Source: Chitinophaga sancti
GTDB lineage: Bacteria; Bacteroidota; Bacteroidia; Chitinophagales; Chitinophagaceae
NCBI RefSeq assembly: GCF_034087045.1
Contig: NZ_CP139247.1
Location: 4,118,001-4,182,000 of the forward strand
DNA length: 64,000 nt
Reading direction: 5' to 3'
The position numbers and the translations under genes are program-made. A model generated the notes under the pieces. The model ran no database searches. It saw only the letters and a list, made by a program, of their open reading frames with translations, and was not told the DNA's origin. Shown here one piece after another: positions 52,757 to 61,434 of the stretch (its first letter is position 1; every line of letters starts with the position of its first letter).

Positions 52757-53476
52757 ATGAACGTTCAGCTTTTTATCCCCTGCTTTGTAGATCAGTTATT
52801 TCCCGAAACAGCCTTCAATATGGTCAAAGTATTGGAGAAACTGGGTTGTAACGTCAGTTACAATGCAAACCAAACCTGCTGTGGGCAACCTGCTTTTAAT
52901 GCAGGGTATTGGGATGAGGCGAGAGCTGTGGCGACCAAGTTTGTAAAGGATTTTCACACTTTTGACTACATCGTGGCACCCAGTGGCTCCTGCACTGGGT
53001 TTGTACGCAATTACTATGGGAAGCTGTTCGACAATTCTGCCGCTCACAATGATGTAAAACTGTTGCGCAAGCAGCTGTATGAATTTACAGAATTTCTGAC
53101 GGAGGTACTGCATGTAACTGATTTAGGCGCTACGCTGAATGGGCTGGCTACCTATCATGATTCCTGTGCAGCGCTGAGGGAATGTCATATCAAACAGGGG
53201 CCAAGAAATCTCCTGAGTAAGGTGAAGGGACTGGAACTGACGGAGATGAATGATTGTGAGACCTGTTGTGGTTTTGGAGGTACTTTTGCCGTAAAATACG
53301 AACCTATTTCGATTGGAATGGGTGAGCAGAAGGTACACAATGCAATAGCTACAGGGGCGGAATACCTGATATCTACGGATCTTTCCTGCCTGATGCACCT
53401 GGATGGGTATATCAAAAAACATAACCTGAATATTAAGACCATGCATATTGCCGATGTATTGGCGAGTGGCTGGTAA
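52757..53476 (+). CDS. LutA/YkgE-like CCG-domain oxidoreductase subunit
   Basis: Protein of 239 residues with two cysteine-rich CCG domains: NQTCCGQPAFNAG (about 40-52) and CETCCGFGGTFAVKYE (about 168-183), with partner motifs APSGSC and YHDSCAALRE. It matches LutA/YkgE, a subunit of the lactate-utilisation (LutABC) complex, part of the heterodisulfide-reductase-like family. LutB and LutC are not adjacent. The open frame extends 36 codons upstream, but that part is made of the ribH duplicate; MNVQLFIPCFVDQL is the family-like start. Confidence 0.88.
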   Translation: MNVQLFIPCFVDQLFPETAFNMVKVLEKLGCNVSYNANQTCCGQPAFNAGYWDEARAVATKFVKDFHTFDYIVAPSGSCTGFVRNYYGKLFDNSAAHNDVKLLRKQLYEFTEFLTEVLHVTDLGATLNGLATYHDSCAALRECHIKQGPRNLLSKVKGLELTEMNDCETCCGFGGTFAVKYEPISIGMGEQKVHNAIATGAEYLISTDLSCLMHLDGYIKKHNLNIKTMHIADVLASGW

Positions 53477-53590
53477 AAGGATATGAACTGATAGCTAAAT
53501 CCTGCCAACGTACTGGCAAGTGATTGGTAACTCAGTATCCATGACTTGAATATTAATACCGTGCTTACTGCTGATGTAGTGGCTGGTAAT
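53420..53590 (+). repeat. Decayed tandem copies of the LutA-like gene 3' end
   Basis: The gene end TTGGCGAGTGGCTGGTAA (53459-53476) recurs as CTGGCAAGTGATTGGTAA (53513-53530) and, shortened, as GTGGCTGGTAA (to 53589). The last unit also carries CATGACTTGAATATTAATACC, matching the CATAACCTGAATATTAAGACC of the gene. Periods are 54 and 59. Confidence 0.8.
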
Positions 53591-53604
53591 TTTAAAACTT
53601 TCTT

Positions 53605-54021
53605 TTGATGAATTATTGGTTAGTTAAATCGGAGCCGTTTAAGTATTCCTGGGAGCAGTTTGTAAAAGATGGAAAAACATTTTGGGATGGGGTGAGAAAC
53701 TACCAGGCCAGGAATAATATGAAGGCAATGAAGAAGGGTGACCAGGTATTGTTTTACCATAGTAATGAAGGACTGGCAGTAGTAGGGATTGCAAAAGTGG
53801 CGAAAGAGTCTTACCAGGATCCGACCACACCTGATCCGAATTGGGTGGTGGTAGAGCTTCAACCGGTAAAGCCGTTTAAAGAACATGTGACACTGGCGCA
53901 GATGAAGGCGGAGAAGCGATTGGAGAATTTTCAGCTGATCAGGCAGGGAAGGCTTTCAGTATGTGCCGTGACGGAAGATGAATACAATACAATCCTCGAA
54001 ATGGGAGGGATGAAGAAATAG
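53605..54021 (+). CDS. EVE-domain protein
   Basis: Small protein of 138 residues with one EVE domain, a PUA-like fold binding modified bases or RNA. It begins MNYWLVKSEPFKYSWEQFVKDG and continues FWDGVRNYQARNNMKAMKKGDQVLFYHS, the family core. EVE proteins are widespread, often stand-alone housekeeping genes; some act in defence with nucleases, but no nuclease partner is adjacent. Starts 15 bases after the repeat that follows the LutA-like gene. Confidence 0.9.
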   Translation: MMNYWLVKSEPFKYSWEQFVKDGKTFWDGVRNYQARNNMKAMKKGDQVLFYHSNEGLAVVGIAKVAKESYQDPTTPDPNWVVVELQPVKPFKEHVTLAQMKAEKRLENFQLIRQGRLSVCAVTEDEYNTILEMGGMKK

Positions 54022-54240
54022 TTCGAAGGTGGCCTGCGGCAGCAGGGGAATACTCAAATACATAGCCAACAATAAGTTCAGCGAGATAGTTAACTTCTAA
54101 ATACCAGGAGAAATTATGGTACAAAATCCTTTATGATAAAGGATGCTGACTTATTTCTCTTAATAACTACTCACTAACTTTTTAATGTTACCCTAATTTT
54201 GTATCAACCGGGCACCAGCTTCAAAAACAGTTGTTTAAAG

Positions 54241-54531
54241 ATGAAATTGTTTTTATCGACGATGAAAAAACATTGTTCGCAGGAATTGACTGTTGCTAAG
54301 TTGCATTGTAAGGAATAATTTGTAAATTGAATAACATATACCTTATCACTTCCAATACTTAAATGTTACCCATTGGAGGCAGAGACCGAAGCTATCATAT
54401 ACAAGGACTATGCGTATGAACCTATTTATGCTTCTACAGGTATCGTGGTCAGCTACTTTCAGAACCCATTATTATTTAAGAGTAATAATAGTTCGTTAAC
54501 TCAGTATTTCAACACGCTCGCCGCTTTGTAG
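54241..54531 (+). pseudogene. Possible decayed small gene
   Basis: A promoter-like -7 element (54196), a short frame MKLFLSTMKKHCSQELTVAK (54241-54318, stopped), and then an open frame 54331-54531 reading ...ETEAIIYKDYAYEPIYASTG... and ending TLAAL, followed by a terminator-like stem. The second part has protein-like composition but no start codon. Together they look like one gene broken by a stop and a frameshift; family not recognised. Confidence 0.35.
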
Positions 54532-54580
54532 GTTTTTCCATGCACATCTGAGCGTTTTTTAAAACCCTAATAAAAAAAAT

Positions 54581-54637
54581 ATGAAAAAGTTATTGTCCCC
54601 TATCCTGATTTCATTTGGCTTATATGCAGCAAATTAG
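54581..54637 (+). pseudogene. Truncated signal-peptide fragment
   Basis: Encodes MKKLLSPILISFGLYAAN and then TAG. It looks like the first half of a secreted-protein gene that has lost the rest; a random 18-codon frame of this composition, right after an A-rich stretch typical of Bacteroidota starts, is less likely. Could also be a small peptide gene. Confidence 0.35.
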
Positions 54638-54708
54638 GTCATGCTGCAGATTAGTTTAATTTTACAAGTGTCTTTCATAGCAAAAGGTGCTTGTCTAATT
54701 CCATTGGA

Positions 54709-57354
54709 ATGAGTTTTTATAAGCACGTATTTGTTTACCTGATATTATTTGCCTCCTTTACAGTGCACGCCCAACAAACCGGCAAAATATATGGCCAGCT
54801 GTCTGATACTGTTACCCATCAACAGCTCAAAAACGCATTTATTACTATCACACAGGATAATATTATCAGGCAATCCATCTTCTCAGATCATACAGGTGGT
54901 TTCAGCGCTGACAATATTCCTTTTGGGCAGTACATCCTTAACATTTCGTTTCAGGGCCTCGCCCCTATACAAAAAGCTTTTACCATAAACGGCAATCAAA
55001 AGGAAGTAAACATGGATACCATCTATATGTTCATCCGGGTAAAAGAACTGGATACCATTGTAGTACAGGAACCTCCCATCGTGATGAAGAATGATACCCT
55101 TGAATATAATTCCAGTCGCTTCAAAACAAAAGAATATGCTGCACTTGTAGAACTGCTTAAAATGCTTCCAGGCATACAGATCCGGAATGATGGCACTATT
55201 ACTATCAATGGTCAGCCTGTAGACCAGATCACAGTAGATGGTGAGCCCTTTTTCTCAGGGGAACCTTCTAAAGCACTTGAACACCTGCCCGCAGAGATTG
55301 TAAAAAAGATCCAGGTATATGCTACCAACATCCACAACAATATGCCCGGCCCACCGCCCCCACCGGGTTTCCCGGGTAGCAAAACCCTGAACATCGTATT
55401 GAAGGCGGACAAAAGAAAAGGTAACTTCGGTAAAGCTGGTTCAGGTGCCGGTACAGGAGATACCTACATGCTGAGTGGTGACCTGAACCATATGAATGGC
55501 GGTCAGCAGCTTTCTATCATTGCAGATGCAGGTAATGTAGACAAAGAGAAAACCGGCACTGATCCCATACAACAAAGCAATGGGATCAGACGGGTGATGA
55601 ACGGCGGTGTGAACTACCGCGACAGCCGTAATGCTTTATTTAAGTTTAACGGCAACTACCTGGCCAATGACACCCGCAGCGAAGTTGAATCCAGATCACA
55701 GATACTCCACATATTTCCAGGTGACTCCTCTACTTCCCTGAGCCAGTTTACCAACGGAGTAAATAATATACGCTCACACCGCTTTAATGGTAAGATAGAT
55801 ATTAATCCGGATGAGCGGACTACCCTCAGCATCATACCGATGGTAAACCTGCAAATTTCGGATAATACCAGTGTGCAACAAAGTATGCAACATTATGCAA
55901 GTTCAGGTGAGCGGCTCTATCAATCATCCGGTACAAGCAATTCTAATAGTAATAACACACAGCTAAGTTCAAATTTCCAACTCACCCATCGTGCTAAAAA
56001 GATGGGTGAACTGCTCATGGCAAACCTGAACATACGCAATTATGAAAACAAGCGCAGCTCTTTGAACGAAACCCTGACGGAATATGCATCCTACAGCAAA
56101 AATATTCATCAGCTGACGGACAATAAAAGCGGTAGCTTCAATGTCGGTGCCAATATGATGTATACCATACCACTGGGTGAAAAATATAATTTCACAGCAC
56201 AGGGTAGTTATGGTTTTAACAGGGACAATAACATCTACGACACCTACAAATTCAATGATGCCAACCAACACTATGATCAGCTGGATTCCAGCCAGAGTAA
56301 TAACTTCGTCAGCAACTATCACAGCGGGGTAGCACAGGCTTCCATCAGGAGGCAGGCAGGCAAACTAAATATCACTTTAGGTGGAGGCCTGCAAGGCGAT
56401 TGGCTGCTGACAGACAATGTGAGTGAACACACACAACTTTCCCGTCGCTTTATCAACGTGCTACCACAGGCGATGGTGAGTATTAGCCCGAAAGGTGGAA
56501 AAACATTGATGTTGGGTTATAACGGCAGGCCGATGGCGATATCTATACAGCAATTACAACCCGTGACCGTAACATCAGATTCTCTCTTCATACAGGAAGG
56601 CAATCCTGGTCTGAAACAACCATATACCCACACCCTTAACCTGAGTTACAATGCCATTAAGACGGGCACTATGCAGCTCTTTACCATCAGCATGGGTGCC
56701 AGTGTCACAAAACATAGCATTGCGCAGTCTACCACCTTACTCGATAATGGTGGCCAGCTAACTAAACCAGTGAACCTGGAAGGTGCGCAAAGTGCTAACA
56801 TCACCCTCAATTACTCAACTTCTGCACTGGAGGGCAGGTTGGCCTTCAATATGATGGGAACTGCTGCATATTCAAAGAGTCCTGTGTTGAGCAATGGAGC
56901 ACGGAATGACAGCCGTACCTTCACAACCAATAGTGATTTGACCTGTACCTACAATGACCAGAAAGGCTGGGACCTGAGCCTCAGCGTTGGCCCGGGGTAT
57001 AATATCATGACGACAGGTAGTGGCGTAACGACCAACTATTTCCAAACTGGTATCACCGGTAAAGGATGCTATTCATGGAAGAACCTGGAAAGCGGGTTAA
57101 CCTGGTATTATAACTTCAACAGCAGTCTGCCCTCAAATTACCAGCCCGATTTCCCCATTCTTTCACCAGTGGTACGCTACCGGTTTTTAAAAAACAGGGC
57201 GTTGCAGGCGAGTATGACGTGTGTAGATCTGTTGAATCAGCAGTCTGGTGCCAGCAGGAGTGTGAGTGCTTCGATGGTTGCTGATTCATGGACAAGGACG
57301 AGGGGACGTTACTTACTAATCAGTTTGACATACAATTTTAGGCATTTCAAATAA
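54709..57354 (+). CDS. Outer-membrane beta-barrel protein with carboxypeptidase-like and plug domains
   Basis: Secreted 881-residue protein. Signal peptide (about 1-21, ending TVHAQ), a CarboxypepD_reg-like domain (about 22-105, GKIYGQLSDTVTHQQLKNAFITI), a plug-like region (about 106-225, LDTIVVQEPPIVMKNDTLEYNSS; GTITINGQPVDQITVDGEPFFSG), a proline-rich stretch (PGPPPPPGFPG, about 210-220) and a long barrel of the OMP_b-brl_3 type ending ...ISLTYNFRHF. It resembles TonB-dependent receptors but lacks a SusD partner. The open frame starts with TTG six codons earlier; ATG gives a clean signal peptide. Confidence 0.85.
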   Translation: MSFYKHVFVYLILFASFTVHAQQTGKIYGQLSDTVTHQQLKNAFITITQDNIIRQSIFSDHTGGFSADNIPFGQYILNISFQGLAPIQKAFTINGNQKEVNMDTIYMFIRVKELDTIVVQEPPIVMKNDTLEYNSSRFKTKEYAALVELLKMLPGIQIRNDGTITINGQPVDQITVDGEPFFSGEPSKALEHLPAEIVKKIQVYATNIHNNMPGPPPPPGFPGSKTLNIVLKADKRKGNFGKAGSGAGTGDTYMLSGDLNHMNGGQQLSIIADAGNVDKEKTGTDPIQQSNGIRRVMNGGVNYRDSRNALFKFNGNYLANDTRSEVESRSQILHIFPGDSSTSLSQFTNGVNNIRSHRFNGKIDINPDERTTLSIIPMVNLQISDNTSVQQSMQHYASSGERLYQSSGTSNSNSNNTQLSSNFQLTHRAKKMGELLMANLNIRNYENKRSSLNETLTEYASYSKNIHQLTDNKSGSFNVGANMMYTIPLGEKYNFTAQGSYGFNRDNNIYDTYKFNDANQHYDQLDSSQSNNFVSNYHSGVAQASIRRQAGKLNITLGGGLQGDWLLTDNVSEHTQLSRRFINVLPQAMVSISPKGGKTLMLGYNGRPMAISIQQLQPVTVTSDSLFIQEGNPGLKQPYTHTLNLSYNAIKTGTMQLFTISMGASVTKHSIAQSTTLLDNGGQLTKPVNLEGAQSANITLNYSTSALEGRLAFNMMGTAAYSKSPVLSNGARNDSRTFTTNSDLTCTYNDQKGWDLSLSVGPGYNIMTTGSGVTTNYFQTGITGKGCYSWKNLESGLTWYYNFNSSLPSNYQPDFPILSPVVRYRFLKNRALQASMTCVDLLNQQSGASRSVSASMVADSWTRTRGRYLLISLTYNFRHFK

Positions 57355-57389
57355 CCATAAAATTTTTTTATAACCCAAAAATCCCTCAC

Positions 57390-57923
57390 ATGAAAAAAAC
57401 AATCATTTTCCTGTTGCTTTGTGCCTGTTCCATGATTGCCAAAGCAGATCCCCCTACCAAGTATTACATTGTATCAGCCAGTAATGGGGTAGGCTACGTT
57501 GTAATCCAGACGACTAATATTGGTATTACGACTTCGCAGACCACCTCACCGGGTGTGACGGAAAGCTGGACCAATACTGCACCAGGTGGTTACTACACCA
57601 ATCCTTCCGGACAGTTTTCTTATGGTGCATATTGGTCTGATCCAACCTTGTTTACGCCTGTGACGATACAGGTATTGTCAGGTTACACTGCGACTGTTTA
57701 TAATGCTAATTCTGGATCTCAATCAGTGCGGATTGGCCTTGCATTTACAAAGCCTAATGGCACAGAGACGTTCTTTTATGGGCCTTCTGTGACAGTGGGA
57801 TATGGGCAGACCGCAACGGCAAGTGTTCCGGCGGGAGCTTATACCTATACGGCGGCATTGCCCATTGCTTCAGGGGAGATTTATCCTACGCCGATGAGGA
57901 TATTCCTGACTTATGGTGATTAA
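57390..57923 (+). CDS. Secreted protein of unknown function
   Basis: Protein of 177 residues with a signal peptide (about 1-19, ending MIAKA). The mature part is rich in Thr, Ser, Gly and Tyr and probably all beta (YYIVSASNGVGYVVIQTTNIGITTSQTTSPG..., later TETFFYGPSVTVGYGQTATASVP). One cysteine pair only in the signal peptide. Family not recognised. It starts 35 bases after the barrel gene and is followed by a terminator, so the two are probably co-transcribed. Confidence 0.7.
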   Translation: MKKTIIFLLLCACSMIAKADPPTKYYIVSASNGVGYVVIQTTNIGITTSQTTSPGVTESWTNTAPGGYYTNPSGQFSYGAYWSDPTLFTPVTIQVLSGYTATVYNANSGSQSVRIGLAFTKPNGTETFFYGPSVTVGYGQTATASVPAGAYTYTAALPIASGEIYPTPMRIFLTYGD

Positions 57924-57927
57924 AAAA

Positions 57928-57961
57928 AATAAGGTTGCAGCCTATTGGCTGCAACCTTATT
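57928..57961. terminator. Bidirectional terminator
   Basis: Perfect 15-pair stem AATAAGGTTGCAGCC and complement with loop TATT, between convergent genes, preceded by A-run and followed by TT. Confidence 0.85.
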
Positions 57962-57984
57962 CATAAGATTTTATCAATCACTTT

Positions 57985-58863
57985 TTACATCGCGGCTGCT
58001 CTCGCTGCCAATGCCTTCTTCCGTTCCATTTCCCGCTGATGCCGGAATATACTCTTCGTCACAAAATACCCGAGCGAAGCGCCTACCCATACATCACTAC
58101 TCCAATGCCTGATCTGGTACATTCTCGTTGCTCCTGTCGCAATCGCAATACTATACGTCACCCACGGTACCCACGGATGCTTCTCCCCATAAATCTCCGC
58201 CAGTGCGGTCGCCACCGTAGTCACCGTATTCATATGTCCTGAAGGGAAGGACGTATGTTCCTTATTCATAGTAAACGGCCGGTTGTAGTCAAACGGAGAA
58301 TCAAAATAGGTAGGTCGTCCACGGCGAATAACAGACTTGGCAGTGGTATAGAGCAGTGTTGAAATCAACAAGGATTTTGCTGACATGAGCCCCGCATTCT
58401 CGAGTTTCCGGTCTTTTGCGATCACGCCAGCCAGGTACATTCCACCAATCAGGTAAGGGGAATACGCATTCCCAAATGGCTCGATTTGCCCGGTAATAGC
58501 ATTCCATCCACTGGTATGATTGCGCAGCAGGAACTGCTTCACTTCATAATCGGCTGCGGTCATCAATATACCTGCACCACCCACGACTATACCTAAACGT
58601 ATAAAGTCGCGCTTCTCCCAATGAGCAGGGCGGGACACCGTATATTTTAAATCTGTCCATATACTCTTCAGGTATACTCCATTGATGCGGTAACTGATGG
58701 CAGTATCTTCTTCCGTCAAGGGTTTATTATGCTGTATACTATCCAGTTGTTCTTTAGCGCTAGCGCTGTCTGCTGGTACATGGGTCGTATCATTCTGAGC
58801 ACTGGCTGTTGTATGTAATAAAATAATCAGCGAACAGAAAATAAGCGTATAAATGATCTTCAA
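57985..58863 (-). CDS. PAP2 family phosphatase
   Basis: Exported/membrane lipid phosphatase of 292 residues. Signal peptide (about 1-22). The acid-phosphatase motifs are in place: KSVIRRGRPTYFD (motif 1, about 187-199), PSGHMNTVTT (motif 2, about 223-232) and RMYQIRHWSSDVWVGASLG (motif 3, about 258-276). Hydrophobic segments around 87-102 and 150-170 fit a membrane-associated type-2 phosphatidic acid phosphatase. Possible role in undecaprenyl-pyrophosphate or phosphatidate dephosphorylation; substrate not determined. Alone on its strand. Confidence 0.9.
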   Translation of the reverse strand: MKIIYTLIFCSLIILLHTTASAQNDTTHVPADSASAKEQLDSIQHNKPLTEEDTAISYRINGVYLKSIWTDLKYTVSRPAHWEKRDFIRLGIVVGGAGILMTAADYEVKQFLLRNHTSGWNAITGQIEPFGNAYSPYLIGGMYLAGVIAKDRKLENAGLMSAKSLLISTLLYTTAKSVIRRGRPTYFDSPFDYNRPFTMNKEHTSFPSGHMNTVTTVATALAEIYGEKHPWVPWVTYSIAIATGATRMYQIRHWSSDVWVGASLGYFVTKSIFRHQREMERKKALAARAAAM

Positions 58864-58954
58864 GGCTGGTCCATTTAGAAAATAATATATAAAGTTACGT
58901 TAAATGTTAAAACCAGTATATTCGAATCAGAAAATCATAAAAAACATTCATTGT

Positions 58955-59650
58955 ATGAAACTGCGGATGGTTGTATTAACAGGAGCGGGCGTTAGTGCAG
59001 AGAGCGGCTTAAGAACGTTTCGTGACAGCGATGGACTGTGGGAAGGTTATAATGTATACGAAGTGGCCTCTCCGGATGGCTGGAAGAAGGATCCCCAGCT
59101 GGTGCTGGACTTTTATAATATGCGCAGACAGGATATACTGAAGGCGCAACCCAATGCTGCGCATACAGGACTGGCGGACCTTCAGGCGCATTTTGACCTG
59201 CATATCATTACCCAGAATATCGATGACCTGCATGAAAGAGGCGGTGCCAGGCAGGTTTGGCATTTACATGGGGAGATCACTAAAATGAGGAGTGTATTGG
59301 ATACAGAACGTACTTACCCTTATAATGACGATATCCGATTGGGCGATCTGGCAGCAGATGGTGGGCAGTTACGACCTTTCATTGTATGGTTTGGAGAGGA
59401 AGTACCTATGATAGAACAGGCGGTTACGCTGGTAAGACAGGCGGATATTTTCGTGGTGATTGGTACGTCGTTGCTGGTGTATCCGGCAGCAGGATTACTG
59501 GATATTGTGCCGCGACATGTACCCGTGTACGTGATAGATAAAAATCTGCCGCAGGTAAAGCAGCGGCCATATTTGCATTTGATAGAGAAGTCTGCTACAG
59601 AAGGGGTGGCGGAACTGAAAGAATTATTGCAAACATATATTAAAGGCTGA
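58955..59650 (+). CDS. cobB: Sir2-family NAD-dependent protein deacylase (CobB-like) without zinc cysteines
   Basis: Protein of 231 residues with the sirtuin motifs GAGVSAESGLRTFRDSDGLWE (about 10-30), the class III YxxR pair in DFYNMRRQD (about 62-70), TQNIDDLHERGG (about 94-105), the catalytic His in HLHGEI (about 110-115) and GTSLLVYPAAGL (about 168-179). The class III signature predicts desuccinylase/deacylase activity. Unlike CobB and most sirtuins, the segment after the catalytic His that normally holds four zinc-binding Cys has none; the whole protein has no Cys after the chosen start. A start 17 codons upstream is possible but unlike the family. Confidence 0.88.
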   Translation: MKLRMVVLTGAGVSAESGLRTFRDSDGLWEGYNVYEVASPDGWKKDPQLVLDFYNMRRQDILKAQPNAAHTGLADLQAHFDLHIITQNIDDLHERGGARQVWHLHGEITKMRSVLDTERTYPYNDDIRLGDLAADGGQLRPFIVWFGEEVPMIEQAVTLVRQADIFVVIGTSLLVYPAAGLLDIVPRHVPVYVIDKNLPQVKQRPYLHLIEKSATEGVAELKELLQTYIKG

Positions 59651-59669
59651 CCATTTGGTCAGCCTTTTT
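59642..59669 (+). terminator. Terminator overlapping the sirtuin stop
   Basis: Perfect stem AAAGGCTGACC / GGTCAGCCTTT with loop ATTT and five T; the sirtuin TGA lies in the left arm. Confidence 0.9.
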
Positions 59670-59707
59670 CTTTGAATGAGGGTCATTTACCATAGGAAAA
59701 TATTATT

Positions 59708-61033
59708 CTATTCGAAACTCTCCTCAAATCGAATATTATACTCTTCCAGTTCTTTCAGAACAGGATTATAAATATCAGGTGTGACAGGTATCTGCAAACC
59801 AGTGAGGTTCACTTTACCCTGCAAAATCATCTTTGCCATAATGCCTAAAGGCAGCCCCACAGTCTTTGCCATGGCGGTACGCAGGTGATCTTCACCCTGT
59901 ACTATCATGTAACTATGCAACCGTGTCGTGATACCTCTGCGTTCAAATTCTATCTCATGGATCATCACGATCATATCCTTGTCAGTCGGTTCCATGGCCA
60001 GTTTGGACTCTACGATATTCTGCAGCACGCCGGCGTTTGTAAGTGTTCCCTGGTGGATCTTTTCCCCATTCAGTAAACCTAAAAACTTCAGCTGCCGAAT
60101 GATCTTTGACTTGGCAGAGATACCCAGGAAATGAGCGATGTTTTCTTCATTACTCAGGTCCTTCGCAGGTTTCAGGTTCTGACTGGCCCATTGGTAATAG
60201 GTCATATCATCTGTCTGGATCTTCGTGGTATCGTCCGTAAGTCCCAGTTTTACGAGTGTACTCCATCCCTCGCAGAAGTCAGGATACCGCAGGGTAGCGC
60301 GCATGAAGGTCTGGATATCTTCCAGCTTATAAGCTTTCATATACGCCAGTGAATCCCTGTTAGGGTACCATGCGAGTTTGCCCAGGGTAGGGATCTGAAT
60401 AGTTTTGCTCTGATCAAACAGGTGCAGATAATCTGTTTCTTTGACCTTTCCTTTCTCCTTATAGATAGCGCCTGAACTACCCGCCATCACGATATTGCGG
60501 GCATTCCACGAGATCTTGTACTGCCATGGATTATCATTACTCTCGGGAGAAATGAGTCCGCCGCAATAAGATTTAAACGAGGAAATTTGTCCGCCTTTCT
60601 TTTCGATAGAATGGATCAGTTTCATGGCGCTCATGTGATCGATACCGGGATCCAGCCCCATCTCGTACATGAACAGAAGACCGGCGTTTTCAATTTCTTT
60701 TTCCAGCGCTTTTATTTCCGGATCGATATAAGATGCGGTGAGCAGATTTTTGCCAAATTTCAGGCAGTCCTTTGCTACAATAATATGTAGGGGCGGAGGG
60801 AGCAGAGATATTACAAGATCAGTTTCCTGTATGAGCTGCTGTCTGGCTGCTTCATCCTGGATGTTGATGGCTGCCGGGGTTACATAGTATGACTTGCCGG
60901 TTTTCGACTTGATCAGCATCAGGTCATGATCCGCTACGGTCACATGCCACTTCTGCCGGGGAGCATTTACCAGCAGATAATCGATCAGGCAGGTGGCCGA
61001 TTTACCGGCACCAAACAATAAAATATTCTTCAT
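59708..61033 (-). CDS. Saccharopine dehydrogenase-like protein
   Basis: NAD(P)-dependent protein of 441 residues with an N-terminal Rossmann fold (ILLFGAGKSATCLIDYLL, about 4-21; VISLLPPPLH, about 73-82) and a saccharopine dehydrogenase C-terminal domain (GLDPGIDHMSAMKLIH, about 125-140; FKSYCGGLISPESN, about 153-166). It probably acts in lysine breakdown or synthesis through saccharopine, or on a related opine; the partner LKR domain is absent, as in free-standing SDH. Convergent with the sirtuin gene. Confidence 0.9.
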   Translation of the reverse strand: MKNILLFGAGKSATCLIDYLLVNAPRQKWHVTVADHDLMLIKSKTGKSYYVTPAAINIQDEAARQQLIQETDLVISLLPPPLHIIVAKDCLKFGKNLLTASYIDPEIKALEKEIENAGLLFMYEMGLDPGIDHMSAMKLIHSIEKKGGQISSFKSYCGGLISPESNDNPWQYKISWNARNIVMAGSSGAIYKEKGKVKETDYLHLFDQSKTIQIPTLGKLAWYPNRDSLAYMKAYKLEDIQTFMRATLRYPDFCEGWSTLVKLGLTDDTTKIQTDDMTYYQWASQNLKPAKDLSNEENIAHFLGISAKSKIIRQLKFLGLLNGEKIHQGTLTNAGVLQNIVESKLAMEPTDKDMIVMIHEIEFERRGITTRLHSYMIVQGEDHLRTAMAKTVGLPLGIMAKMILQGKVNLTGLQIPVTPDIYNPVLKELEEYNIRFEESFE

Positions 61034-61434
61034 GTTACCTAAATATATTCTTTACTATGGTTTACGGAACAGGGATTTAACATCAGTGGTAATAGTAATG
61101 TTCAAAATTTTAGCAAATTTCGAATTTATATTTGACTCTTAAACTGCGCTTTGTCCCATGAGACTCTGATTTTCATAGGGTTAAAAACAAATTGTTTGCC
61201 AATATTTCATTTCTTCCATATAGTAATTATTTATGATATAGAATAAATATTGGCAGTGAGTGCAATTTAAAAGATTATTCAGACTCAGCTACAAAAAATA
61301 TTTATTATCGCATTGTGTTTTAGCACTATATGACAATCCCTTTTTTATTCACATTTAATGTCAAAATGGCCGTATTTCGGCCTGAAATGGCTATATTTGC
61401 GCTCATTTGTTTTTAAAGCAAAACAACCATCTAA
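61034..61434. other. Region upstream of gyrA
   Basis: About 400 AT-rich bases between the divergent saccharopine-dehydrogenase-like gene and gyrA. No gene or strong hairpin is seen apart from the gyrA -7 element at 61392-61399. Confidence 0.6.
61392..61399 (+). promoter_or_regulatory. -7 element of gyrA
   Basis: TATATTTG followed by C, 35 bases before the ATG. No clear -33 TTTG at the usual distance. Confidence 0.5.

Larger units (their letters stand above)
54022..54708. other. AT-rich region with gene remnants
   Basis: Nearly 700 bases without an intact gene. It holds a -7-like TAATTTTG (54196-54203), a 25-codon open frame at 54241-54318, a 67-codon open frame without ATG ending at 54531, a terminator-like CGCTC/GAGCG plus six T (54515-54560) and an 18-codon signal-peptide-like frame at 54581-54637. 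Confidence 0.55.
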
